A stretch of DNA of 64,000 nucleotides, taken from Straminergon stramineum. Lineage: Eukaryota > Streptophyta > Bryopsida > Hypnales > Calliergonaceae. The notes below the pieces were generated by a model, which made no database searches, was not told the origin of the DNA, and saw only the letters and a program-made list of their open reading frames with translations. Shown here one piece after another: positions 34,484 to 46,357 of this stretch. The DNA lies in assembly GCA_963920665.1 (NCBI GenBank), contig OY987266.1:20262248-20326247 (forward strand). Direction: 5' to 3'. Within the stretch, counting starts at the first letter, position 1. Each line of letters starts with the position of its first letter. The translations under genes and the position numbers were made by a program.

Positions 34484-35453
34484 TTCACAGCAAAGAAAAA
34501 AATGACCCACAGTTACACTAATTTCCCCTCCCCCGAAGAACTCACTACCCCAAGAGACACCCCCCCCCTCCAAGCCCCTGGGGGGCTTCTCGCCTGCCAC
34601 CCTGCCCCGTAGCACCCTAATCCCAAAGCCATCCACTACAAATACGTGCACGCAACTCCGAAGAAAAAATTGCAAAAAGAAACTTTCGTAAAGGGGTTTT
34701 GAGGGCATCCAGATGACACAAGTCCGCCTTCAGCTGAAATCTAGGAGAGGTTTGGCCTCAGAATTCAACCAGTTTTCTGGTCGAATTCAGCCGAGGCATC
34801 TCCGAGATAATAGGGAACCTCAAGAGTGCATCTTCCCAACATGCCAAGCATTATTCCTCGCGTACGTTGGACCCGACGAATTAAAATGATGGTATTTTTA
34901 ACTTTCAAAAGGAGCAAAGTTGGAAATTTGGTAACTTGAGAGAGCAATACTACCGATTTCTGGATAGCTCTGGCCAAATCTGGAGTTTTTAACAAGGAGC
35001 ACGCGTGAGCTTACGTTACTGCATGTAGGCACTGTGATCAATCAATTATCAAGAGTATCGTATTCCGCATTTGTTCTCCATTGTCAACGAGCAGCACCAC
35101 GTTCCCTACGAGATCGAGACTTGGCTGGCAGCGGGTGTATGTGGTCTGATCGAATTAATTAGCCTGGGGATTGATCCTCAACCTCCCAATTCGATCGCCG
35201 CCGTTGTTCGGAGTCGGTATGAGAACGTGGAACCCGGGTTAATTAGTTCCCGTCTCCTTCACACTAGGTGCAACAACATCTATATAAGTTGTCTGTAATA
35301 CTGGGATGAAGTGAGCGCAAGATCCTGAAGCTAGCTGGTTCGATTCGTAGTTTTTGTTGAATTCCGGTTCTCGACCTCACCGGAGCATTATTGGGTTCGA
35401 TTTGGTGCAGATCGATCTATAACTCTGTGAGCTCGGTGGGGAGGACGAGGATC
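34484..35453 (+). promoter_or_regulatory. Promoter and 5' leader of ankyrin gene copy 2
   Basis: Starts with the segment edge AGCAAAGAAAAAAA and carries the same blocks as copy 1 without its two insertions. A canonical TATATAA is at 35281-35287, about 170 bp before the start codon. It is preceded by ACACTAGGTGCAACAACATC and GTGGAACCCGGG. This is the best preserved of the three promoters. Confidence 0.6.
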
Positions 35454-36605
35454 ATGGCCAACACGAAGGAAAACGAGGCTCCAAGAGATGTGGAAATTGG
35501 GAAGGGAGAATCTCCGGCACCAGTGCGGACTGCCCCACCGACTGTTCTCGAGCAAGCGAGGTTGGGGAATCTTGACCTGTTCCGGACTGAGCTGGAGAGC
35601 GGCAACCATCCTTTGGACTTCAAAGCTGGAAGCGACCAGTTCTTCAACCGAACTCCTCTCCACTTGGCGGCCATGGAGGGGCACGAGGAGATTGTGGAAT
35701 TCATTTTGAGCTGCCCAGAGATTTCCAGAGAGGTTGTGAACGCCAAGGATTGCTTTGGCTACACCCCGCTGCACTTGGCCGTCCGACACTCGCACGAGAA
35801 CATTGTGAGACTCCTCACGACGTCTTCACTGGTGCTCCCGGACAGATTTCTTGCAGCCACCAGCGAGCCAGATGATGTCGGTGAGCACTACGGCGGCTCC
35901 ACACCTCTCCACTTGGCTGCGGTGAGCGGGCACATAGCCATAGCCAAGCTCCTACTCCAACAGCCTTGTCAATTGGAGTTTTCGTACAACCCTGTGAACA
36001 TCTGTGCCATGACCTGGGATAATTCGACGCCCTTGGACTTAGCCCGACTGAAAAAATTTCGGGACCTTGGGGACTTTTTGGAAGCCTCGGATATGAACTG
36101 GCTGCAGCAAGAAAGGACTAAGATTGCGGCGTCCGCGAATGCTGTTCTGGTGGGTGCGGCCCTGGTGGTGACAGCCGCCTTCGGCGCGTGGCTGCAGCCT
36201 CCTCCTGGAAGCACGCTGAGCCCAGATTCTGGGTCACCATCTCCCAGCCCTTCCGCGTCCTCTTCGTCACTAAGTTTGGACCGGATTGCGAATACCTGGT
36301 TTTATTTCTTTGTCATGTTTGCATTTTCGTGTTCCATGGTGTCCCTTGGAGCTGGAGTTTTGGCAGCATTCCCGAACAGAAAGGGATCCTTGAAAGTCAA
36401 ACAGCGGAGGCTGCGACGGGTCCTCAAACTGTCGCAAAAGAGTCTGTTGTCGGCCCTTATAGCACTCATTGTCACCTTCGGGCGTGCCAGTCCGTTAGTC
36501 TTCGACAAGGTTGCGTCACGAGACAACACCGTTAGAGTGATTGTGGCTTACGTTCCTCTAATTACTACTCTGCCTATTTTAGTTTTTTTTTACTACTGGG
36601 CATAA
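35454..36605 (+). CDS. Ankyrin-repeat membrane protein, B-type (copy 2)
   Basis: 383 residues from ATGGCC at 35454; the upstream in-frame extension begins only at TTG. Ankyrin repeats span about 31-218 with TPLHLAA (67-73), TPLHLAV (104-110), TPLHLAA (150-156) and TPLDLA (192-197). Hydrophobic segments lie at about 229-248, 291-316, 339-360 and 368-382. The PGG signature is changed to QPPPGST (248-254). A serine/proline-rich linker follows. Residues 31-59 are identical to the copy 3 protein. The C-terminus ends about 35 residues earlier than the A-type and is unrelated to it over the last about 60 residues. Likely an ACD6/ITN1-like membrane protein; function inferred from family only. No introns are needed to read it. 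Confidence 0.88.
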   Translation: MANTKENEAPRDVEIGKGESPAPVRTAPPTVLEQARLGNLDLFRTELESGNHPLDFKAGSDQFFNRTPLHLAAMEGHEEIVEFILSCPEISREVVNAKDCFGYTPLHLAVRHSHENIVRLLTTSSLVLPDRFLAATSEPDDVGEHYGGSTPLHLAAVSGHIAIAKLLLQQPCQLEFSYNPVNICAMTWDNSTPLDLARLKKFRDLGDFLEASDMNWLQQERTKIAASANAVLVGAALVVTAAFGAWLQPPPGSTLSPDSGSPSPSPSASSSSLSLDRIANTWFYFFVMFAFSCSMVSLGAGVLAAFPNRKGSLKVKQRRLRRVLKLSQKSLLSALIALIVTFGRASPLVFDKVASRDNTVRVIVAYVPLITTLPILVFFYYWA

Positions 36606-37406
36606 GAGGACTACATGGGGATATTTCCTGATGGATTCTTATTTCCTTTCCTCTGGCACTTAAGGTACTTTTGTTTTAGATGAAAGGTTATTGATCTTTC
36701 AAAAGGAAAGAAAAAAGGTCTAGGTTTCAATTTAATTTGGTCCAGATTCATTCTCCAGCTCTTGCCTGTAGGAATGGGACTCAGATTATCTGGAACCTAA
36801 AAGCCCCCTCGCCTAGCCTGTTTACGTAGTTTCGTGCTTTCTTGTGGTCCTTCTTGTGCCTTGTCTGTGCTCGCTTCTCTTCATTGTCCAGCCTCTGGCT
36901 TGGCTGTTTTGTACTGTGCGTTCCTTTTTTAATGCAGTGGCTTTCCCATTTGTTCAGAAAAAAAAGGAAAGAAAAAAGAGAAGTAAGGGACTACAATCCT
37001 TTGTTTTCTCTTAGAAAGATTTGATGAGGTGCATGAGGTGCAATTGAGGAATTTTGAGCACTCTTACATTAACCCCTAAATGACAAAAGATCCTAGGTTA
37101 GAAATGGGACAATTCAAGTGACTGTAATGTGAAAACTATAATTCAGATGTGGTCATTTTTCATGTCACTAGAGTCAGTGAAGAGCATTACACGTGCTAGT
37201 CAAATTATAATCCAAATTGAACCAAAAAAAGTCTACAAATTATAATCCAAATTGAATCAAAAAAAGTCTACAAATGACCTATTCAAATTGACTCAGTAAA
37301 ACATGAGACCAAAACTTGATATCTTGGTCCTCTATGTGTGCTACCTTAGCTAACTTGCACAATTTATTTTTGTGAACCTCGTTACTATCATCAAGTGTGG
37401 ACAAAC
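36606..37406. other. Conserved inter-gene spacer, copy 2
   Basis: Non-coding, matching the spacers at 13468-14099 and 59690-60290 except for an extra piece (about 36720-36970) with TTGTGCCTTGTCTGTGCTCG. A 33-bp local duplication occurs at about 37205-37270 (ATAATCCAAATTGAA repeated). Confidence 0.6.
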
Positions 37407-37985
37407 TATCTCCTGTGATTACAAGAAAGAGAACTAGTTCCCCTCTCCCCTCAAGGAAAAATGAGGGCCATCGATCGAGGGATGAAGCCACTGCCCCCGC
37501 CATTGATTCCAATTTGGGGGGGGGGAAATAAATTACAGGATTTCAGGATTTTTGATTGGCCCCGCCTTTGCCATTCCCTCCCCACATTTTTTTTCCTAGG
37601 TGTTGATTTAAAATAAAAAAATAAATTGAACCCCCCCTTAATGCTGTTGATTTAATATAAAATATATATTGAATATTGAATATATATGGTATACATATAA
37701 TATATTTTATATCATATACATATTAATTACTGAATATTGAATACATATTGATTATGTACTAAATACATAATATATACTATATACATAACAATTATTGAAT
37801 ATTGAATACATATTGAATATGTTGATATAACCCATATCATTTGCCAAATGAACTATTCATCAAAAATACAAGTATGCATGCGGGTGGATATTAAAAAAAA
37901 TTGATAAGTGGGGTAGTAAAATAAAAAAATCAATCCCACTATCTTTTGGGTGGATACTTGTCTCTCACTATCCACTCTCCGTGGG
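37407..37985. other. Copy-2-specific insertion with AT-rich tandem sequence
   Basis: Absent from copies 1 and 3 between ACAAAC and AACACTTTT; AAC is present on both sides and may be a 3-bp duplication. It contains a C/G-rich start and about 37620-37830 of ATATTGAATACATATTGAAT-like repeats. No ORF of note. Confidence 0.55.
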
Positions 37986-38002
37986 TAACACTTTTGGACA
38001 TA

Positions 38003-38732
38003 TAGTAGTTTGCTCTTAAAGTGACCATTTAAGGACTGGTTGGCCTTTTCAATGTTTCTTAGATGCACGAAATTATTTTTCCTATTTTTCTCTTGAAGAA
38101 AAATTGATCTGGAATCTAATCCAAGTGGTTTCATATTTTTTGGAGCATTTTCGAATTACTTATGAATTTCTAAAGAATTCTGCCATAGGCACCTATTTCT
38201 TGATCGTAGGCCTTAAAAAACCCACACATGCGTAGTCTGATAAAAGATATGGCTCCACCAAAAACAAGCACTATGGCATGAAGAAAGTAATAGATAGGGT
38301 TCCAAAATGCAACCATCAATAAACTTTACTCTTGAAAGGTCCAAAGGCCTATTTTTGGACAAAAATCACTTGAAATTGTCATTTCTGCTACGTTCATCCA
38401 AGAAAAAAAAATCAAAATTAAAAAATCTAATTGTAGGATCTTGTACTATACTTGTATGAAATCAAGTTGTAAAAATTTCATGAAGTTTGACCCTACAGAT
38501 TGGAAGATATTAGTATTCAAAGTTGTTGGAGAAAAATATTTTTGAATACAAGTAAACATTTCAGAAATGGACTCACCTTGTCTCTTATTCCATCCACTGG
38601 CAAAGTATAAAGGAACATTTCATAAATGTTAAACTGCTCTGATATCATTGACAAAACATTCAATACTTCACACATATCCATTTTACAACCTGTTAATGTC
38701 CATTTCAGACCTTAGCTAGGGGAGCAGACTAC
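38003..38732. mobile_element. Copy-2-specific TIR insertion, ends AGTAGTTTGCTC
   Basis: Left AGTAGTTTGCTC and the inverted right end GTAGTCTGCTC. CATA flanks both sides (37999-38002 and 38733-38736), and the empty site with one CATA occurs in copy 1 at about 13978. The interior near 38340-38530 resembles the TTAA elements, including CAGATTGGAAGATATTAG. Confidence 0.65.
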
Positions 38733-38844
38733 CATAGCCCAAGAGCGATTCTCTCCGGCCGTTATCAGGGATTCGTTTTAAATGGTTTAAGGTTTACTTT
38801 AGACGAAGCCCGACGTCAAAATTATTTTGACGCTTGTGACATTG

Positions 38845-39485
38845 TTGGCACTCTAGGATTCGAACTAGCTGCAGCAATGTAGAGAGAGAACTTCAGTGTC
38901 CGGTAATGTTATTCTCGTGGGTTCGGCTCCGGTGGTAGTAGCGTCCTTCGGGTCGTGGCTGCAGCCTCCTGGAGGCATTCCGGTTACAGATTCTGGGGCA
39001 CTAACTTCAAGCCCTTCTGCATTCGGAAGTCCGGACAGGTACTGGAACTCCATCTTTTATGTATGTGTTGCGTTTGATTTTGCTTTTTAAATGGTGGTCC
39101 TCATGATTGGAACTGTGACCACTTTACCGGACTACGAGCTAGCTATCGATATATCTTCAGTAGACGTACGAGGTGATGTGGCTGCGAAAGGCCGTTGGGA
39201 CTGCACAATTGTGTCTAATTGCGGCCGTTCTATTTCTCCTCTTCTGCTTCTCATTCGCGGGCAGTGTAGTGCTCCGCCATTTTGCAGCAATCTACGGAAC
39301 AAAGACTTGTTATATATGTTGTAACCTGGCCTCCTATCCTCACTTCTGTTTATGCTGTATATTTTTTAGGATCATGGGGAATAAAATTGCGTCGGGAGTA
39401 TGGCAGGAAGACGCGAGTGACAATGGTTTGTAGTGCACTCTTGTATGGACTCATTTTCGCAGTTACCAGATTCATGAAAAAATGA
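38845..39485 (+). pseudogene. Truncated A-type ankyrin pseudogene, copy 2
   Basis: Begins in the NWLQQ linker, then NVILVGSAPVVVASFGSWLQ followed by an intact PPGG. A stop after CVAFDFAF breaks the frame. Homology to the A-type C-terminus continues in shifted frames (LRKAVGTAQLCLIAA, then GSWGIKLRREYGRKTRVTMV) to a stop at about 39485. All ankyrin repeats are missing. Confidence 0.85.
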
Positions 39486-40386
39486 CAACCTCATGAAAAG
39501 TGGTGATTTTTGTATTTTGAATGGATTGAATTTCCAAGGGCCAGAATCACATACCGATTCTTGGTGTCAATTGGTCCGTCCAGGATTTAACAGTCAGATA
39601 TGGGGATACTTTTCGATTGTGTTGCTTAGTGTTTGAGGTAGTTTTGTAAAACATATGGCTTAGAACTTTGGATTCAGGAAAAAGGCAGCACTGGAAGTGG
39701 TGAACTGACGTTGCGAACTAGCAATAAATTGTTCAGGATCCAGAGTCCTGGTAATGCGAAATTTACAAGGGTTTGAATGTCGGAACCTCTGTTGGAGCTT
39801 CAATACAAACTCACTTCTCTTGTCGGTGTACAATCAATGACGTACTGGTGGGCTTTTGGAATAATAATCCAATTTGGATTTTGGAATTTTGGATGTGTAG
39901 GAATTTTTTTCAGTCATAGCTAGGAAGTACATGTGGGTTCACAGATTGAATTCTGATTTTAGATGATATTTTTTTTTATATTAAAAATTGAATAGTGGAG
40001 AATGGGCGTAAAAAGCAAGTAGTTGGAGTTGTTTTGTGGCATGGAGTGAAATGAGGAAAAAGTGTTCATTTGGGGGGGTGATTTTTCCAGTCATTCACCA
40101 GAGATTGGTCGGTATCAACCTTCAATCTATTGCATTACTTCAATGTGACCAATGATTCACTAAACATGTTACAGGAGATGCTTCTAAAATAGAATGCGGA
40201 GCAACTGAATACATTGATCACGTAAGAGAACGTTCATGAGAAAGTGTTACAAAAAATGGCAATTTTGTGCTTGAACATGCCAATTTGGAACCAAATAACC
40301 ATTTATTCCTCAGTCTCTTCATGTAACTCTTGATGTTCATTTAATATTTTACAAGGTATTGCATACTTTGAAAGGCAAGTTGTAAA
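39486..40386. other. Conserved downstream tract, copy 2
   Basis: Non-coding, colinear with 16211-16799 plus 22039-22495 of copy 1 and with 60946-62390 of copy 3. It preserves the pre-insertion state of the Copia site (about 40080-40095). Confidence 0.65.
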
Positions 40387-40390
40387 TTTA

Positions 40391-41920
40391 CCCCTAAAGT
40401 TCCTTGACTATGTTTTCACCAAAACTGCTCTAGAATTGCCATTTCCAGTACAAAGTATCATATTTTAGAAAAAAAAACCATTTATGGACATATGTATTTG
40501 TCCGATCTTCAGATCTTGTAGTAAGTTGGCTTGAGAAGATGAGGAAAAAATTTTAGAATTTTCACTGGGTGGGCTTTGAGATATATTATTAGCGTTTGAA
40601 TTGACAAAATCATTTTTTGGCCCTATGAAAAGCAAGGTAGCTAAACTTCACAAGGTCACATTTGTATAAAAAAATGTCCATATTGTGGTGCTTTCTTGAA
40701 TTTATTCTTCAAGGCAAGTTGGCAACATGCTTAAAAAATTTTAGATCATTTGGAATTGTACAAGATATAGGAAAAAAATAGGAAGTAGAAAGAAGTAGAG
40801 AATGATTCAAAATATGAAATAGTTAAGAATTTTGTTATAGAATTGAAAAATGTCAATTCCAATGCTTGTAATGTTGTAATAAACAATCTATGTGCAATTA
40901 TTTTTTTTTTTCCAAAAATATTAAAAATTGAGTGAAATAAAGGACTTCAAAGTTTATTTTAGAGAAGAGAACTCATAACTATTTGCAAACTAAAACTCCT
41001 AACTTTCATCTTATTAATATCACAATGGAATAATTCAAATCTTTCCATATATATAAATCTAGAAAACCAATTTCAAATTTTTTTTTCTAAAAAAGTGATT
41101 TTTATTTATTTGCCTAGATTACTCAATCTAAAAAAACTACATATTATACGATAACTTTTTAACCATGTGATCAAAAGTTATGAAAATTGTTGGGCCTTAA
41201 AGAAAACTTATCCACATGTTTTGTGAAAATTTTGAAGGAAGAAAATAAAAATTTCATTTGTAGTGGGGCAATGGTCAACTTGGGGTACCCGAAAAGGTTG
41301 TTTTAACTATGATGTTAGTCCACTCCCCTATGTCAAACAACCTCATCTTTTAAATATAATAAAGTATGATTTCACAAAATGTGGTTTTAACTACCTAGAC
41401 TAATAATGTATGACAAAAAAAATTCATCACAATCAAAGAATTTTAAGAATTTTCGATGAATTTTTTAGTTGAAAAAGTAAGTTTTGTCTTATGTATATAA
41501 AATCCTCAATAACAAGCATTTGGAAGATCAAATAATTTATTTTTACATGATTTTTGGATACAACTTGTATTTTGTGGTCCAATACATAAAATAATTAATT
41601 TTATTAATAAAAATTTAATAAATTGTACATTATGATGCCTGTAAATCCCCAAATTTTAGCATTTTTTCTCACGTCTATGAACAAATCCAAAAATTTCATA
41701 AAGAATATACGTTTTGATCCCACTGAGGTACAAGAATTTTATTTTCATTTTAGGGTCTTCTTAATTGATCAAAATGAAAAAATTAGATAAACTTCGGAGG
41801 TTTTAAACCAAAATCACCTAATTAGTGTGTCCAAAAAGTGATACCCCAAGTTGACCATTGCCTAGTGAACTACCCCAAATCACTATGTTGCCAAAAAAAC
41901 GGAATTTGGTCCTTTACAGG
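40391..41920. mobile_element. TTAA element with proven empty site
   Basis: Left TTTA (40387-40390) then CCCCTAAAG; right CTTTACAGG then TTAA (41921-41924). Copies 1 and 3 have a single GTAAATTAAGTGAATT at about 22492 and 62387, so insertion duplicated the four bases TTAA, one of which has since mutated. A second TIR element is nested inside; without it the length is about 930 bp. Non-coding. Confidence 0.88.
41268..41862. mobile_element. MITE with perfect TIR, ends CAATGGTCAACTTGGGGTA
   Basis: The 19-bp ends are exactly inverted, with GGC outside them on both sides. TAGTG flanks both ends (41263-41267, 41863-41867). The relative at 32933-34054 shows the uninterrupted sequence near 34010. Interior AT-rich and non-coding. 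Coordinates may be off by one or two bases at the left end. Confidence 0.82.
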
Positions 41921-41924
41921 TTAA

Positions 41925-43230
41925 GTAAATTTACTTTGTCACCTAAGTGAACATTTGATTCAATCTATAATGATTAAAATATGTTTTAAGGTTGTTCTGG
42001 TACTTTTGACTTAAGCACCCTAGTCCAAGATGATCCCAAAACGTCTTGGATTTCGTTTAGAGATGAATCTAACGTCTCAAATAACAAAGCACCTTGAACT
42101 CATGATGTTTTGATGTTAAACAAGTGATTGGTTGCCACTTTAGTGTTCATGACTATCTCAAAATTGCAAGATTATTGTTTCAATGACAAGTTTCATCAAT
42201 ATTGGCATAACATTGATTGATTCAATGTTGGAGCAAAGTAACTTGTCAAAATATCATCTATATATTAATCCAATGTATAATTTATTACTAATACTCATGT
42301 TGTTTCAAGTACCACTAGTTCAATACAACTTTAACATTGAGACAATGACATCATACAAAACTCTCAAATTGATTCCAATAGTATTATATTGTTCCAATAC
42401 TACTTCAATGTTGACACAATGCATACACAAAAAAAAGTTCAAAATCCAAAAGCCAATGAATTTCATTAGCTTGTATCCATCAACTCTAGAAGTTACATTA
42501 TACATCATCAAAATAGCAACTCCAACAATAAACATACCATAACACCATAATGCAATCCACCAGAAGATTCAATGAAGTCAATGTACTTCAAAATTTCATC
42601 AATTCCAATCAAAACAATCACATGCTTTACTATTGTTTCCCCAAACTACGTAGCTTATAGTCTAACTAAGATATGTAAGATATATATAAGGCCTGTACAT
42701 TCCTCTTTATTGAGAGCCCATCTTGTGGAGGATATCTAATCATGGATTGCCATTACGATGCTAACAAGATGCTTCTCCAAAAACTATTGAACGTCAAGGA
42801 TTTACCTTGGGTTTTGATGTCAAGCTCTTGTCTTCTTTTCAATTGTCATCTGTTTCCAAAGTTGACTACATCCACCAACGCAAATAATCCCAAGGACTTC
42901 TTAGTTAAAATAAAAACACTCACTTAGTCGAAACTCATTACTCATTGTCTAGAATTTTCAAACTTTGGTCTCAATCCTAGATATTCGACACACATAACGC
43001 TTATTGACAACTATTCAAAAAGAATAATTAGAACTCTCATATTCTACTACACACAAAAAATAGTAACCCATATTCACATGTTTAATTTTTGTTCTTTGGT
43101 AAGTTCTAGTGACACTTGAATAAAAGCCACAACAGTCAAAGTTGAAATATAAAGCTAAAAAACTTCATCGCCGCGGCTCCGTACAAACAATAAGTGTCGA
43201 CAAGCCCTAAGAAACTATGAATGCAATGAT
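41925..43230. other. Intergenic, no gene seen
   Basis: The start still matches the conserved downstream tract (GTGAACATTTGATTCAATCT). From about 42150 the sequence is unique and AT-rich with short unrecognised frames, including a 119-codon frame at 42183-42542 without family resemblance. Confidence 0.45.
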
Positions 43231-43283
43231 GATATTACAATCCAGGTTAGCAAGTGTATCTTTTGCAAATTGGACAAGTTTAC

Positions 43284-43963
43284 TTCAATCGTCCCTGCCA
43301 TCATAACAGAAGCATGATAAGTGACAAAGTTAGCCTTCTGCAGAACAACGACCTTATATTCCCATCCATGGGAAGTCAGACAACCAAGAGTCTCCAGATT
43401 GTAAAATAGCCAGCAAAATAGAACACAAAACCCCTTGCTCATCTGCATAAGATGCAGAATTATTATCAACAAAGCAACACGAAAGAAAATCAGGAATCAA
43501 GGTCACAAACCTTCTCAAGGCAAGGGAAACTTTATCAAGGTTGGGATATCTATCTCGGGTATACAACAAAATCTGCTAACAATGCAATGTGTCAAGCACT
43601 GACCAATAACCAACAGTAGTTAAATGAAGCCTACTTCATATTATAAGCATAAAGAAGCAATTACGCAAATTAGAGGATAAGGAGGGTATCCCCAAAGAAC
43701 TTCAAAATAAATTTTGTCGTTCGATCAGAGTTCAGAGCATAGTCTACCCTGAGGAGAAGTCAGCTGAAGAATTAGGTTTCAGTAGTCCATTCCTGCCTTG
43801 AGGAACTAACATGTCATAGATGTCATGATTAAAATAAACACTTTCATGGATGTTTCCAAAGAAGTTTGCAGTGAGAAAATGATGGCAAAGTTCATCTGGC
43901 TAACCTCACAAAGACGTTGAAGTGTGAAGGGTGCTCCGACTATGAAAGACTTCAATCCTACTC
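43284..43963 (-). CDS. PP4 regulatory subunit R2-like exons (partial)
   Basis: Three exon-like pieces on the minus strand. Exon a, 43963-43905, reads GVGLKSFIVGAPFTLQRLCE and ends at a GT donor. Exon b, 43572-43511, follows an AG acceptor in phase and reads ILLYTRDRYPNLDKVSLALR. Exon c, 43337-43284, reads KANFVTYHASVMMAGTIE and ends at GTAAAC. PFTLQRLCE-ILL followed by YPNL-K--LAL is the conserved core of PPP4R2-type regulatory subunits of protein phosphatase 4, nuclear proteins linked to DNA-damage signalling. Phase between b and c fits only with an alternative donor. Upstream family motifs were not found, so this may be a decayed or partial gene. Family call fairly strong, integrity doubtful. 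Confidence 0.6.
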
Positions 43964-44825
43964 CTGTATCAAAACTTCGGCTTCACAGTATGGCTCTTAA
44001 AACGAACAATTAATGAATATAAGTACCGAGAATGCTTCAGCACTAGGTCAAAAGAGCCAGGTGTCATCATGAAATCGGTTGGAACTACTTGAGAAAAGAC
44101 GTGAAATTTCCATTTCAGCGAGATTCAAATCACCAGCTCTGCATATTAGGTAGATCATGCAAGCAAGTCACTACTTCATTAGAAAATATGAAGTCAAGAA
44201 GCTACACTTGTTTGAGGCGGAAAAGAAGAAGCATGCTCAGCTCATCCTAGTTCTGCCTGGCGAGAAGACACCAGAGTGAGGACCGAGCAGAGGGCAAATT
44301 TATACTGACTAATAACTCCAGATTTACAACAACAAGAATTTAAGCACCTAATTTCAAACTACAATCCAACAACAAAACTCATCTTACTGATACGATAAAA
44401 TCATGGTGGAAACCTCTCATATATTTCGCAGCTCAGCAGAAAATTCACATTTCGATTCATCCTGCCTACAAATTTGTCGGTGAGAATCTCCCATACAAAA
44501 CAGCTACCACAACTAAAATACCACAACTAAAATGATTGACAAAATAAAATTCAAAAATGGAAAAAACCTGAAGCCAGATCATTTCTCGAAATTCTCTGAG
44601 ATGTTTGCAGTTTGCTACTTCAACAATAACCAACTCTACATCGAGAAAATGATAAACAAAATTAAAACTCAAATTTTTTTAAAAATTGAAAGCTCCAGCT
44701 ACATCATTCTAAACAATTCTCCAAGCCATTTGCAATTGAGTGAGCTTCAATAATCCAATTGAAACAAGAAAATCTCTATACTCACAATGTTGATTGTGCA
44801 AAGTCAGAGGCATGAAGGTGATCGC
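43964..44825 (-). other. Candidate upstream exons or introns of the PP4R2-like gene
   Basis: Composition is more balanced than the flanks. Several AG...GT-bounded exon-like pieces can be read on the minus strand, for example after ATATGCAG at about 44139 and after GTAGGCAG at about 44463, but none matches the family. A decayed internal duplication relates about 44530-44640 to about 44670-44770. Gene structure cannot be settled from sequence alone. Confidence 0.25.
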
Positions 44826-45491
44826 TTAACCCCTAAAGGACCATTGTCCTTTTGAGGGACAAATGAGATTTTGGGTAGGTACCTACAGTCTCAATTTTTG
44901 TCCTGATTTTTTTAAACTTTTTATGAAGATATAAAAATTGATTATTTTCGTTGGAATGTAATTCTTTTTTCATTTGGTTCCCCAGAACAAAAGTTATGCC
45001 CAAATAAGCTCAAAACAGGGGAGAGGGGGCAGTAAAAAAAAGTTTCAAAAATTTGAATTTTTTATTTTTTTCCCTTATAGATTATATTTTTGTCTACATG
45101 GAAATCTTTGATTCATTCCATTTGGATTTGTTACGAGAAAGTTATAGACAATCTTGTTTTTTGGGCAATTAGAGCATCTTCTTGAAAAAATAACTTATAG
45201 GATTCATTTCTGAATGCAATTTTTATAATTTTTCAAAAATAAAAGGTCCATGTGGTTTTATTTTCTTTATAGAACAATCTCACCATTGGGATTAGTGCAT
45301 TTTAATTCCATCGTAGAGATATTAATAATTTAGATTTTCCTTCTATCTTGTATGTACTTCTACTTAACAATTTTTTAAAGAATAAAAATTAATTTTTTTT
45401 GTATTTTCTTTTTTTTCCTAGACTCTCAACTCAATTCTCCACCATAAAGATTTAAAGCTCAAAACTTTGTAGTGCAAAAAATTTAAGTTAA

Positions 45492-45715
45492 CCCTGGAAG
45501 AACGAGGGTGGTCCATGTGGAAATCGTCATTCCTAAAACTGTGAGAATAATTGGTATTAAAAAAAAATCAAAAGAGCTCATTTGAAGTCAAAATACTATA
45601 GAAGATCTCCACTTCCCACCACTAATTCCAGGGATGAATAGTTGAATTTTTGTCCTACACAGGAGAATGCCTTGTCATTCATCATATACTAAACGTCCAT
45701 AGCATCCTTTTTGGG
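45492..45715. mobile_element. Possible small TTAA element (224 bp)
   Basis: Between TTAA at 45488-45491 and TTAA at 45716-45719. Ends CCCTGGAAG and GGG are only weakly inverted. It shares its right TTAA with the next element, as expected from a second insertion into the duplicated target. Confidence 0.45.
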
Positions 45716-45719
45716 TTAA

Positions 45720-46357
45720 CCCCTAAATGCCCAAGGCACCAGATTCTGGTGTTTCGAAAACTTTGAAGTTAAGTAAAACCCAACCAAATTACTATTATTA
45801 GTAGTTTATATTTTTGGAGAATTCTTTTTGAAGTCTAGTTTTAGGATCAAAAAGTTGATCTAAAAAATAAAGGATTATGATTTTTCTATTGATGATTTAG
45901 TGCAAGGATGCCCATTGCAATCTTGACTTCCTGTAGTGTTGAGGGCTCTTGGAAATGAGCCTCAAATACACTAGATCTTGGAGGCAAAATCACATTCAAA
46001 ATTCATTTAAAAAAAATTGTAGAATAGATTTTGAAAAGTCGTAAATTGATTGGGGTTGTGCATGCTAGGCCCAATAACCTCATATTTTTCTAGTGACCAA
46101 CTTTTTAGAGTTGACATGCAAAAAGTAAATTGAAAAATTTTCATAGTTTTTACACCCTCATGATCAAACATTATAATCTTTCAATCTGTAAGTAATATTG
46201 TTATGTTTTCTTTTCCTATGTGATTTCTAACATGTCTAGTTTGAATTTGTACGGTTACAATTCAAAAGAAATTGGTACAACTTATGAAAATGTTGACTTT
46301 TTGTTCAATTTAGAGCAAATTTCAAGGAGCTCCAAACAAGCCTTGGGCATTTAGGGG
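45720..46357. mobile_element. TTAA MITE, CCCCTAAATGCCCAAGGC subfamily, copy A
   Basis: 638 bp. The left terminus CCCCTAAATGCCCAAGGC is exactly inverted at the right end. Flanks are TTAA (45716-45719) and TTGA (46358-46361). It aligns over its whole length with copy B at 48700-49347. Non-coding. Confidence 0.88.

Noticed and set aside
42183..42542. 119-codon ORF
   Set aside because: Low-complexity, overlaps an equally open frame on the other strand, no family match.
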